A stretch of DNA of 64,000 bases, from positions 1 through 64,000 of the forward strand of contig JACKLY010000007.1 of NCBI GenBank assembly GCA_024235655.1, given 5' to 3'. Positions 42,962 to 51,870 of this stretch are shown piece after piece (position 1 is the first letter of the stretch; the number at the start of each line of letters is the position of its first letter). The notes under the pieces are model-generated. The model was not told the DNA's origin and ran no database searches. It saw nothing but the letters and a program-made list of their open reading frames with translations. This DNA is from Zoogloeaceae bacterium. GTDB lineage: Bacteria; Pseudomonadota; Gammaproteobacteria; Burkholderiales; Rhodocyclaceae. Made by a program: the position numbers and the translations under genes.

Positions 42962-44350
42962 TCAGTTCCCCACCAGTTTTCCCGGCACGCCGCCGATTGA
43001 ACCTGCGCCCATGGTCAGCACCACGTCGCCATCGCGAACCATGTCCAGCACGGCCTGTGGCATGGCCGCGATGTCCTCGACAAAAACCGGCTCCACCTTA
43101 CCGGCCACCCGCACCGCTCGCGCCAGCGACCGCCCATCGGCAGCCACGATGGGCGCCTCACCCGCGGCATAGACTTCGCCCAGCAACAGGGAATCGACAC
43201 CATTCAATACCTTGACGAAATCCTCGAAGCAGTCGCGAGTCCGGCTGTAACGATGCGGCTGGAACGCCAGCACCAGACGCCGACCCGGGAAAGCACCGCG
43301 GGCTGCGGCCAGGGTTGCAGCCATTTCCACCGGGTGATGTCCGTAGTCATCGACCAGCGTGAAGTTGCCGCCAGTCGGGCAGGCCACTTCGCCATAGCGC
43401 TGGAAACGCCTGCCAACGCCCTTGAATTCAGCCAGCGCCTTGATGATGGCGGCATCCGGCACCTGCACTTCGGTGGCCACGGCAATCGCCGCCAGCGCGT
43501 TGAGCACGTTGTGCATGCCCGGCAGATTCAGTGTCACCGGGAAACGGCTGATACTTCCGTTCTCGCGGACACAATCGAATTTCATCTGGCCATCGGCAGC
43601 CACCACATTTTCAGCTCGGACATTGGCCGACGGATCCAGCCCATAGGTCACCAGCTGCTTGGAAACACGGGGCATGATTTCGCGGACATTGGCGTCATCC
43701 GCACACAACACGGCCACACCATAGAAGGGCAGGCGCTGCAGGAAATCGACGAAAGCACTTTTCAGCCGCTCGAAATCATGGCCATAGGTTTCCATGTGAT
43801 CGGCATCGATGTTGGTCACCACTGAAACGACCGGGCTGAGGAACAGGAAGGAGGCATCCGACTCATCGGCTTCGGCCACGATGAAATCGCCGCTCCCCAG
43901 CCGGGCATTAGCGCCAGCCGCATTCAGGCGGCCGCCGATAACAAAGGTGGGGTCCAGCGCGCCTTCTGCCAGAATCGATGCCACCAGACTGGTGGTGGTC
44001 GTCTTTCCGTGCGTGCCGGCAATGGCAATTCCCTGCTTCAATCGCATCAATTCGGCCAGCATCTGCGCACGCGGCACCACCGGCACATTTCGCTCACGGG
44101 CGGCAATCACCTCCGGGTTATCGGCCTTGACCGCAGTGGACACCACGACCGCATCCGCTGCCTGAACATTTTCTGCAGCATGCCCGATCTGCACGTGCAC
44201 ACCTGCCGCAGTGAGCCGGGTCGTCGTTGCACTTTCTGCCAGATCAGAGCCGGAAACCGTAAACCCCAGGTTGGCCAGCACCTCGGCGATCCCGCTCATG
44301 CCGGCGCCGCCGATGCCGACAAAATGGATGTGTTTGACCTTGTGTTTCAT
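42962..44350 (-). CDS. murC: UDP-N-acetylmuramate--L-alanine ligase
   Basis: A 462-residue Mur ligase that adds L-Ala to UDP-MurNAc. The Rossmann-like first domain opens HIHFVGIGGAGMSGIAEVLANLG. The ATP loop is AIAGTHGKTTTTSLVASIL. The central domain has VVTNIDADHMETYGHDFERLK and the C-terminal domain LVDDYGHHPVEMAATLAAAR. Full length. ATGA overlap with murG upstream. No murB or ftsB lies beside it. Confidence 0.98.
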   Translation of the reverse strand: MKHKVKHIHFVGIGGAGMSGIAEVLANLGFTVSGSDLAESATTTRLTAAGVHVQIGHAAENVQAADAVVVSTAVKADNPEVIAARERNVPVVPRAQMLAELMRLKQGIAIAGTHGKTTTTSLVASILAEGALDPTFVIGGRLNAAGANARLGSGDFIVAEADESDASFLFLSPVVSVVTNIDADHMETYGHDFERLKSAFVDFLQRLPFYGVAVLCADDANVREIMPRVSKQLVTYGLDPSANVRAENVVAADGQMKFDCVRENGSISRFPVTLNLPGMHNVLNALAAIAVATEVQVPDAAIIKALAEFKGVGRRFQRYGEVACPTGGNFTLVDDYGHHPVEMAATLAAARGAFPGRRLVLAFQPHRYSRTRDCFEDFVKVLNGVDSLLLGEVYAAGEAPIVAADGRSLARAVRVAGKVEPVFVEDIAAMPQAVLDMVRDGDVVLTMGAGSIGGVPGKLVGN

Positions 44351-45411
44351 TTCACCAGCTCCGTACAGGCTTGGGCCACGATCTCCGCTGCATCGGGCTT
44401 GGCCAGCTCACGCGCCCGCTCGGCCATCTGCAATAGTTGATCCCGGCTGTAATTTCGAATCAGGGCAATTTTTTCCGGCGTCAACTCAGCCTGCGGCAGC
44501 AGGATGGCGCCACCGGTGTGGGCCAGAAATCTCGCGTTGCCGGTCTGATGGTCATCAACCGCGTGCGGCAAAGGCACCAGCACACTGCCCACCCCGGCAG
44601 CAGCCAGCTCTGCCACGGTCAGTGCGCCGGCGCGGCAAACTACCAGATCGGCCCACTCATAGGCGCCGGCCATGTCTTCAATGAAGGCAACGCAATGTGC
44701 CGCCACACCTGCTGCAGCGTAGTTTGCCTGCAGGGTCGCCAGATTTTTGGCGCCAGCCTGATGCACCACCTGCGGCCGCTCGCCCTCCGGGATCAGGGCC
44801 AGCCCCTTGGGCAGAATGTCGTTCAGCACCGCTGCGCCGAGGCTACCGCCAAGCACCAGCAGCCGGATCGGGCCATCGTGTCCGGCAAACCGCTCGGCCG
44901 GCATCGGCAGAGCAGCAATCTCGGCACGCACCGGATTTCCTGCCCAGATTGTCTTTGGCAGCACTTCCGGAAAACCGGAGAGGATCTGATCGGCCACCTT
45001 GGACAACACCCGATTGGCGAGACCGGCAACCGAATTCTGTTCATGCAGCACCAGTGGCTTGCCGAGCAGGGAAGCCATCATGCCGCCGGGGAAACTGATG
45101 TAGCCGCCCATGCCCAGCACCACATCCGGCTGCACGCGGCGGATTTCACGGCGCGCCTGCCAGAAACCGGAAAGCAGGTTGATCGGCAGCATCAGCTTGC
45201 GCAGCAAACCCTTACCCCTGAGCGCGCCAAACCGTACCGGCGCCATCTCATAGCCGCGCTCAGCCACCAGTTTTGCTTCCATGCCTTCAGGATTGCCCAT
45301 CCAGACCACATGCCAGCCGCGGTCACGCAGCAGGTCAGCAACGGCCAGCCCCGGAAACACATGGCCTCCCGTGCCACCCGCCATTACCATCAGGGTGCGT
45401 ATTCCGCTCAT
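44347..45411 (-). CDS. murG: MurG, lipid II-forming N-acetylglucosaminyltransferase
   Basis: A 354-residue GT28 enzyme that adds GlcNAc to lipid I at the cytoplasmic membrane face. G-loop 1 is VMAGGTGGHVFPGLAVADLL, G-loop 2 GMGGYISFPGGMMASLLGKPLVLHEQNSVAGL and G-loop 3 VLGGSLGAAVLND. The donor-site segment CRAGALTVAELAAAGVGSVLVPLPHAVDDHQTGNA is complete. The ATG at 45411 overlaps the ftsW stop (ATGA); a longer reading would run inside ftsW. Confidence 0.98.
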   Translation of the reverse strand: MSGIRTLMVMAGGTGGHVFPGLAVADLLRDRGWHVVWMGNPEGMEAKLVAERGYEMAPVRFGALRGKGLLRKLMLPINLLSGFWQARREIRRVQPDVVLGMGGYISFPGGMMASLLGKPLVLHEQNSVAGLANRVLSKVADQILSGFPEVLPKTIWAGNPVRAEIAALPMPAERFAGHDGPIRLLVLGGSLGAAVLNDILPKGLALIPEGERPQVVHQAGAKNLATLQANYAAAGVAAHCVAFIEDMAGAYEWADLVVCRAGALTVAELAAAGVGSVLVPLPHAVDDHQTGNARFLAHTGGAILLPQAELTPEKIALIRNYSRDQLLQMAERARELAKPDAAEIVAQACTELVK

Positions 45412-46571
45412 AGCTTCGCTCCCTGCATCAATTGACGATTCTCCCAATCCACGCGCAGCAATATGGCCAGCGCCACGCAATTGGCAAGGATTCCTGATCC
45501 GCCAAAGCTCATCAGCGGCAGGGTCAGTCCCTTGGTCGGCAGCAAACCCATGTTCACACCCATGTTGATGAAGCCCTGCACGCCGATCCAGATCCCGATA
45601 CCCATCGCGACCAGCGCTGCGTACAACCGCTCCAGCGCAACTGATTGGCGACCGATGGCGAATGCCCGCTGCACCAGCATGGCGAACAAGCCGACCACGA
45701 TGATGACGCCGACCAGACCCAGTTCCTCAGCGATGACTGCCAGCAGGAAATCGGTATGTGCTTCCGGCAGGTAGAACAATTTCTCCACCGATGCACCCAG
45801 CCCGACGCCGAAAAGTTCGCCACGCCCGAAGGCAATCAGTGCATGCGACAACTGATAGCCACGGCCAAACGCGTCGGACCAGGGATCCATGAAGCCGAAG
45901 ATGCGATCCCGCCGATAGGGGGAAACAATGATCAACACGGCAAAGGCAACGAGCAGCAACACGATCAGTACCGCGAACAAACGAGTGCGCATGCCGCCAA
46001 GAAAGAGGATACCGATGGCGATTGAGATGATGACAACGAAGGCACCGAAGTCCGGCTCCTTGAGCAGCAGGACGCCGACGAAAACCATGGCGACCGCCAT
46101 GGGCAGGAAAGCTTTCTTCAGGTCGTGCATCACTGCCATCTTGCGCACGGTGTAATCAGCAGCGTAGAGGACGGCAAACAGTTTCATCAGTTCCGAGGGC
46201 TGCAGATTCACGACGCCCAGCGGTAACCAGCGGCGCGCGCCATTGACATCCTTGCCGATCCCCGGAACCAGCACTGCAACCAGCAACACGACGCCGGCAA
46301 CAAACAGCCAGGGCGCCATTTGCTGCCACGCAGACAGCGGAATCTGGAAAGCGATGGCAGCCGCCACAATGCCGATGCAGAGAAATATTGCATGGCGTAT
46401 CAGGAAGTAGGCTGGCTGATGATTGGTGAACTTGCCGGCCTCGGCGATGGCAATTGATGAGGAATAAACCATTACCATGCCGAAGAAGAGCAATAGCAGG
46501 GCACTCCAGAGCAGCGCGAAGTCCACTTCGGAGGGCTGGCGGCGAGGGCCGTCTATCGCCTGCATCAGCAT
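45408..46571 (-). CDS. ftsW: FtsW, SEDS-family septal peptidoglycan polymerase
   Basis: A 387-residue polytopic protein with about ten membrane helices. Conserved features are FGMVMVYSSSIAIAEA, the NGARRWLPLGVVNLQPSELMKL loop, KEPDFGAFVVI (catalytic Asp region), GYQLSHALIAFGRGELFGVGLGASVEKLFYLPEAHTDFLLAVIAEELG and the C-terminal GLLPTKGLTLPLMSFGGSG. Together with FtsI it polymerises septal glycan. The start may be ATG 46571 or ATG 46565, the latter giving a TGATG junction with the murD stop. Confidence 0.97.
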   Translation of the reverse strand: MLMQAIDGPRRQPSEVDFALLWSALLLLFFGMVMVYSSSIAIAEAGKFTNHQPAYFLIRHAIFLCIGIVAAAIAFQIPLSAWQQMAPWLFVAGVVLLVAVLVPGIGKDVNGARRWLPLGVVNLQPSELMKLFAVLYAADYTVRKMAVMHDLKKAFLPMAVAMVFVGVLLLKEPDFGAFVVIISIAIGILFLGGMRTRLFAVLIVLLLVAFAVLIIVSPYRRDRIFGFMDPWSDAFGRGYQLSHALIAFGRGELFGVGLGASVEKLFYLPEAHTDFLLAVIAEELGLVGVIIVVGLFAMLVQRAFAIGRQSVALERLYAALVAMGIGIWIGVQGFINMGVNMGLLPTKGLTLPLMSFGGSGILANCVALAILLRVDWENRQLMQGAKL

Positions 46572-47932
46572 GATGCCAGCTCCAGTTCACGCACCGCGGC
46601 AATGAACACTTCGGCACGGTGGACGTAGTTGCGATACATATCGAGACTGGCACAGGCAGGGGATAGCAGCACGGCATCACCGGCTTGCGCCTGCGTTGCG
46701 CAAAAGGCCACAGCCTCTGCCATGTCGCTGCAACGCTGCAAGGGAATGCTGCCAGCACCCATCACACTGATGATGGCTTCAGTATCGCGACCCATCACAG
46801 CTACGGCACGTGCATGTTTTTGCAGGGCGGCACGCAGCGGGGTGAAATCCTGCCCCTTGCCGTCACCACCGAGAATCAGTACTACCTTACGCCCCATGCC
46901 CTGAATTGCTGCCAGCGTGGCACCAACGTTGGTTCCCTTGGAGTCGTCGTAGTAGTCGACGCCATCGATGCATGCGACGTGCGCAACCCGATGCTCGAGG
47001 CCGGCAAATTCAGCCAGTGCCGGCAGCACTGACTCAGGCGAAATGCCAACTGCTTCCAGCAGTGCCAATGCCGCCATCGCATTGGCTGCATTATGCAAAC
47101 CGGCCAGACGCATCTCGCTCAACGGCAGCAGGCGCTGCTCACCACGCATCAAGCAGCCGTCGACCAGCCCGTAGTCCGTCGTCCGTGGCGGCTTGTCCAG
47201 CCCGAATGTGCGCAAATTCTTGCCACAACGCCCCAAAGCCAGGCTGCGATCATCATCCCGATTCAGCACGATCACCCGGCAACCCTTGAAGATGCGAGCC
47301 TTGGCTGCCGCATAGTCATCGAGTCCCTGATAGCGGTCGAGATGGTCTTCGCAGATATTGAGCACCGTTGCTGCATCTGGCCGCAGGCTGTGTGTGGTTT
47401 CCAGCTGGAAGCTGGACAACTCGAGCACCCACAATTCGGGCAAGTCGCCGGCATCGATCGCCTGCATCAGCGCCGTCAGTGCTGCCGGGCTGATGTTTCC
47501 GGCGACCTTTGTCCTGCGTCCGGCAGCGCTTGCCAACACCCCGGTCAGTGCGGTGGTTGTCGTCTTCCCGTTGCTGCCGGTAATGGCAATGATCTTTGCC
47601 GCCGGCGTCAGCGTGTTAACCGCCCAGGCAAACAGCTCGATTTCGGACACCAGCGGTACGCCCCGCGCCACTGCCGCCTGCACATTGGCTTCCTGCACCG
47701 GCAGGCCAGGCGAAATGGCAATCAGGTCAAGGTCGGCAAACGTCGCCGGAACAAACGGGCCAGTCACCAAAACAGCGTCGGGTGCCAGGTCTTTCAGCTG
47801 CGCCACATTCGGCGGTTCATTCCGGCTGTCGGCGACACGGATGCAGGCACCCTGGCGCGTGAGCCACGCAGCCATGGCCAGCCCGGTTTCACCGAGGCCG
47901 AGTACCAGTACCTGTTTGCCTTTCAAGTCCAT
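46565..47932 (-). CDS. murD: UDP-N-acetylmuramoyl-L-alanine--D-glutamate ligase
   Basis: A 455-residue Mur ligase adding D-Glu. The N-terminal domain starts KGKQVLVLGLGETGLAMAAWLTRQG. The ATP loop is AITGSNGKTTTTALTGVLASAAG. Downstream are the NICEDHLDRYQGLDDYAAAK segment, LAGLHNAANAMAALALLEAVG and DSKGTNVGATLAAIQGMGRKVVLILGGDGKGQDF. Normal length. One base after mraY and overlapping ftsW. Confidence 0.97.
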   Translation of the reverse strand: MDLKGKQVLVLGLGETGLAMAAWLTRQGACIRVADSRNEPPNVAQLKDLAPDAVLVTGPFVPATFADLDLIAISPGLPVQEANVQAAVARGVPLVSEIELFAWAVNTLTPAAKIIAITGSNGKTTTTALTGVLASAAGRRTKVAGNISPAALTALMQAIDAGDLPELWVLELSSFQLETTHSLRPDAATVLNICEDHLDRYQGLDDYAAAKARIFKGCRVIVLNRDDDRSLALGRCGKNLRTFGLDKPPRTTDYGLVDGCLMRGEQRLLPLSEMRLAGLHNAANAMAALALLEAVGISPESVLPALAEFAGLEHRVAHVACIDGVDYYDDSKGTNVGATLAAIQGMGRKVVLILGGDGKGQDFTPLRAALQKHARAVAVMGRDTEAIISVMGAGSIPLQRCSDMAEAVAFCATQAQAGDAVLLSPACASLDMYRNYVHRAEVFIAAVRELELASC

Positions 47933-47933
47933 T

Positions 47934-49022
47934 TCAGCGCAGCTTCAAGGTTGAGAGCCCGAACAGCACGAGCATGATGGTGATGATCCAGAAGCGAACC
48001 ACCACCTGTGTTTCTTTCCACCCACTCAGTTCGTAGTGGTGGTGCAAGGGCGCCATGCGGAAGATCCGCTTGCCACCCGTAAATTTGAAATAGAGAACCT
48101 GCGCTGCAACCGACAGGGTTTCGGCAACAAAGACCCCCCCCATGATCGCCAGCACAATTTCCTGGCGGACGATGACGGCGACGGTACCGAGTGCGCCGCC
48201 AATGGCCAACGCGCCGACATCGCCCATGAACACCTCAGCCGGGTAGGCGTTGAACCAGAGGAAGCCGAGCCCTGCACCGGCGAGTGCGCCGAGGAAAATG
48301 CACAACTCCCCTGCGCCCGGCACATACGGAACAAACAGGTATTTGGCGTAGACGGCGTTGCCAGCCACGTAAGCAAAGATCGCCAGTGCGGCAGCGACCA
48401 TCACGGCCGGCATGATTGCCAGTCCGTCGAGACCATCGGTGAGATTCACCGCATTCGAGGTGCCGACCACGACAAAATAGGTCAGCACCATGAAACCGAT
48501 AATCCCGAGCGGGTAGGCTACCGTCTTGAAGAACGGCACGATCAGTTCGAGCTGCGCCGGCGTGGTTGCTGTCATGCCCAGATAGATGGCCACAGCAACA
48601 CCGATCATCGACTGCCAGAAATATTTCCAGCGCGACGCCAGGCCCTTGGGATCGCGGTAAACCACTTTCTTCCAGTCGTCGACCCAGCCGATGGCACCAA
48701 AGCCCATGGTCACGATCAGCACCACCCACAGGTAACGGTTCGTCAGATCACCCCAGAGCAGGGTTGTAATGGCTATCGAGATCAGGATCAGCACACCGCC
48801 CATGGTCGGCGTGCCGGATTTGACGAGATGCGTCTGCGGCCCGTCGGTGCGCACTGCCTGCCCGATTTTTTTTGCTGCCAGCCAGCGAATGACGCGCGGA
48901 CCGGCGATGAAGGAGATGACTAGCGCGGTCATCGCCGCCAGCACGGTGCGCAGCGTGATGTAGCCAAAAACATTGAAGGCGCGTACATCCTGGCCGAGCC
49001 ACTGGGCAAATATCAAGAGCAT
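47934..49022 (-). CDS. mraY: phospho-N-acetylmuramoyl-pentapeptide transferase
   Basis: A 362-residue polytopic enzyme that makes lipid I. Diagnostic loops are SGTPTMGGVLILISI near the N-terminus, GWVDDWKKVVYRDPKGLASRWKYFWQ (Asp pair), GTSNAVNLTDGLDGLAIMP, GFLWFNAYPAEVFMGDVGALAIGG and RIFRMAPLHHHYELSGWKETQVVVRFW with the His cluster. About ten membrane helices. Its start overlaps the 3' end of murF by ten bases. Confidence 0.98.
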   Translation of the reverse strand: MLLIFAQWLGQDVRAFNVFGYITLRTVLAAMTALVISFIAGPRVIRWLAAKKIGQAVRTDGPQTHLVKSGTPTMGGVLILISIAITTLLWGDLTNRYLWVVLIVTMGFGAIGWVDDWKKVVYRDPKGLASRWKYFWQSMIGVAVAIYLGMTATTPAQLELIVPFFKTVAYPLGIIGFMVLTYFVVVGTSNAVNLTDGLDGLAIMPAVMVAAALAIFAYVAGNAVYAKYLFVPYVPGAGELCIFLGALAGAGLGFLWFNAYPAEVFMGDVGALAIGGALGTVAVIVRQEIVLAIMGGVFVAETLSVAAQVLYFKFTGGKRIFRMAPLHHHYELSGWKETQVVVRFWIITIMLVLFGLSTLKLR

Positions 49023-50404
49023 GATTTGTTCTCCGCTGGCGATGCGGTCTCTGCAATCGCTTCAACGACCCGTTCCATGCGCATGAACCGGGACCCCTTC
49101 ACCAGTACGGTTGTATTGGCATCCAGATCCGCGCTCAGCGCCGCAATCAGGTCGTCGATCTTTTTGTAATGAGTGGCGCCTTCGGCAAAATTCCGGGCGG
49201 CAATCGCCGAGGCTTCGCCCAGGGTATACAGCGCGTCGACCCCGGCACTCTTGGCGTAACCACCGATTTCGTCGTGGAACTGGCCGCTGGCATCGCCGAT
49301 TTCACCCATGTCACCCAGCACCAGCAATTTGCGGCCGATGGTTGAAGCCAGCACATCGATACCGGCACGTACGGAATCCGGGTTGGCATTGTAGGTATCG
49401 TCGAGAACCACCGCGCCCTTGATTCCCTTGCAGCGCTGCAGGCGCCCCTTGATGCCACGGAATGCAGACAGGCCGGCGCTGATGTCCGACAGCGAGACAC
49501 CGGCAGCAAGTGTCGCCGCTACCGCTGCCAACGCATTGCGTGCGTTGTGCAGGCCGGGCAGCGCCAGATCCAGGGCCGCCTCGCCCTGTGGCGTGATGAA
49601 ATGCAGTTCGGTTTCCAGGCCGTGCAGTCGCGCCTTGCCGAAAATGTCTGCCGGCTTGCCCATGCCGAAAGTCAGCACATGACGCCCTGAATTCTGTTGC
49701 TGCCACAGACCGGCATGGGCATCGTCGACATTGATCACCGCAACACCGTCTTCCCCCAGGCCGTCGAAGATCGATCCCTTTTCCACCGCCACGGCGTCAA
49801 GGGAACCCATGCCCTGCAGATGCGCGCGCTGTGCATTGGTAACGACGGCGACTGTCGGCTGTGCGATGCGTGTCAGATAGGCAATTTCACCGGGGCGATT
49901 CATGCCCATTTCGACAATCGCTGCACGGTGATGAGGGCGCAGCTTGAGCAGTGTCAGCGGCAACCCGATATCGTTGTTGAAGTTGCCTTGCGTCGCCAGC
50001 ACATCTTCACCGAAGGCCACCGCCAGAATGGCCGCCACCATTTCCTTGGTGGTGGTCTTGCCGTTGGACCCGGTCACGGCAATCATCGGCACCGGATGAC
50101 GGCTGCGCCACGCGCGTGCCAGATCGCCCAAGGCCAATCGCGTATCGGCAACCACGATCAGCGGCAGCCCGATCCCGGCCAACGCATCGGCCGCATCTTC
50201 TGCAACCATCGCGCCAGCAGCCCCTGTCGCCTTGGCCTGGGCGACAAATTCGTGCCCATCAAAATGCTCACCACGCAGCGCTACAAAGAGATCGCCGGCA
50301 ACCATTTTCCTGCTGTCGGTCGATACCGCTTCAAAACCTCGGTCATCGCCAAGCAGGCGAGCACCGATCATGGCCGCAGCACTCGATAGCGTTGTCATGC
50401 TCAT
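49013..50404 (-). CDS. murF: UDP-N-acetylmuramoyl-tripeptide--D-alanyl-D-alanine ligase
   Basis: A 463-residue Mur ligase that attaches D-Ala-D-Ala. The first domain contains TDSRKMVAGDLFVALRGEHFDGHEFV. The ATP loop is AVTGSNGKTTTKEMVAAIL, followed by TQGNFNNDIGLPLTLL, EMGMNRPGEIAYLTRIAQPTVAVVTN and DDTYNANPDSVRAGIDVLA. ATGA overlap with murE. The second Met (50398) is an alternative start. Confidence 0.97.
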   Translation of the reverse strand: MSMTTLSSAAAMIGARLLGDDRGFEAVSTDSRKMVAGDLFVALRGEHFDGHEFVAQAKATGAAGAMVAEDAADALAGIGLPLIVVADTRLALGDLARAWRSRHPVPMIAVTGSNGKTTTKEMVAAILAVAFGEDVLATQGNFNNDIGLPLTLLKLRPHHRAAIVEMGMNRPGEIAYLTRIAQPTVAVVTNAQRAHLQGMGSLDAVAVEKGSIFDGLGEDGVAVINVDDAHAGLWQQQNSGRHVLTFGMGKPADIFGKARLHGLETELHFITPQGEAALDLALPGLHNARNALAAVAATLAAGVSLSDISAGLSAFRGIKGRLQRCKGIKGAVVLDDTYNANPDSVRAGIDVLASTIGRKLLVLGDMGEIGDASGQFHDEIGGYAKSAGVDALYTLGEASAIAARNFAEGATHYKKIDDLIAALSADLDANTTVLVKGSRFMRMERVVEAIAETASPAENKSCS

Positions 50405-51870
50405 GCGGCCACCTTTCTTTCTGCCAACGCCTTTTCGGCTTCCTTGAAGTCGGAGAAGGGATGAAATGCGCCGGCAATTTCCTGATAGGACTCATGCCCC
50501 TTGCCGGCAATCAGGACCACATCTGCCGGGCTGGCAGCGGCTATGGCACGGTGAATGGCCAGCCGGCGATCCGGCTCATCAACTGCCGCCGGTATTCCAA
50601 CCCGGATTTCTTCGATAATTGCCAGCGGCGACTCACCACGCGGGTTGTCACTGGTCAGCAGAACATGATCGGCGCCGCGTGCAGCGGCCTCGCCCATCAA
50701 GGGGCGTTTGCCGTGATCGCGATCCCCGCCGCACCCAAACACACAGTGCAGCTTGCCCCCGCGGGCATTGGCCTGCTCGCGCAGGGCGAGCAAAGCGTTT
50801 TCAAGCGCATCCGGTGAATGCGCATAGTCAATGACCACCATGGGCTGCCCGGCGCCGACCAGCGTCTGCAAACGCCCCGGAGGCGGCACCAGCACCTGCA
50901 GACGCTCAGCCAGCTGCTCAAACGGCAAGCCACTGGCAAGCAGCACGCCAGATACGGCCAGAAGGTTGGCGATGTTGTAGCGGCCAACCAGTTGCGTATC
51001 GATGTCCGTCGTTCCATGTGGGGCATGCAGCGTGAATGCGAGGCCGTGGTCCCCCTGGCGGATGTTGCTGGCCGAAATCAGCAGATCGACCGATGCCGTT
51101 GCCTGCCTGAGGGTGTAACCCACTTTCAGTCGGGCACTTGTTTCAGTAACCAGTCGCTGGCCAAAAGGATCGTCCAGGTTGATGACTGCGGCACGCAGGC
51201 CCGGCCAGAGGAACAGCCTTTCCTTGGCGGCAGCGTAGGCTTCCATCGTGCCGTGATAATCCAGGTGGTCGCGGGTCAGATTGGTGAATACCGCAATGTC
51301 GACATGCGCACCATTCAGACGACCTTCGGCAATGCCGATCGAACTCGCTTCAAGTGCGCAGGCATCGGCCCGGCCGGCAATGAATTGATCGAGGCATCGC
51401 GCCAGCGTGCTCGCCTGTGGCGTTGTAAATCCGGTATCAGTCAGATCACCGGGAAACCCGGCGCCAAGCGTACCAATGATGGCGCAACGACGCGGATGTG
51501 CGGATGCAACCCACTGGCTGCAGGTCGTCTTGCCGTTGGTGCCGGTGATGGCGATCAATGACAGGCGCTCGCTCGGGTCGCCAAGCACGGCATGGGCGAT
51601 TTCTCCGGCGACCTCACGTAAACCCGGCACAGCGATATTCGGTACTTTCACTTCGTCCCAGGTCACGCAACTGGAATCATTCCCCTCCCAGATCACCGCA
51701 GCGGCGCCACGTGCCATGGCATCGCCGATGTAACGCCGCCCGTCGGCAGCATCGCCCGGAAAAGCCAGAAACAGATCACCCGGAGACACCTGCCGCGAAT
51801 CGTCAGTCACGCCACCGGGCTGCACGCCCAGTGCGGCAAGCTGGCGAAGAAGCTCTGCTGCCATGCTCAT
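50401..51870 (-). CDS. murE: UDP-MurNAc-tripeptide synthetase MurE
   Basis: A 489-residue Mur ligase adding the third stem residue. Blocks are TDDSRQVSPGDLFLAFPG, the ATP loop AITGTNGKTTCSQWVASA, ALEASSIGIAEGRL, FTNLTRDHLDYHGTMEAYAAAKERLF and GRYNIANLLAVSGVLL. The specificity motif reads TSDNPRGESPLAIIEEI; DNPR is the signature for meso-diaminopimelate. ATGA overlaps join it to ftsI and murF. Confidence 0.97.
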   Translation of the reverse strand: MSMAAELLRQLAALGVQPGGVTDDSRQVSPGDLFLAFPGDAADGRRYIGDAMARGAAAVIWEGNDSSCVTWDEVKVPNIAVPGLREVAGEIAHAVLGDPSERLSLIAITGTNGKTTCSQWVASAHPRRCAIIGTLGAGFPGDLTDTGFTTPQASTLARCLDQFIAGRADACALEASSIGIAEGRLNGAHVDIAVFTNLTRDHLDYHGTMEAYAAAKERLFLWPGLRAAVINLDDPFGQRLVTETSARLKVGYTLRQATASVDLLISASNIRQGDHGLAFTLHAPHGTTDIDTQLVGRYNIANLLAVSGVLLASGLPFEQLAERLQVLVPPPGRLQTLVGAGQPMVVIDYAHSPDALENALLALREQANARGGKLHCVFGCGGDRDHGKRPLMGEAAARGADHVLLTSDNPRGESPLAIIEEIRVGIPAAVDEPDRRLAIHRAIAAASPADVVLIAGKGHESYQEIAGAFHPFSDFKEAEKALAERKVAA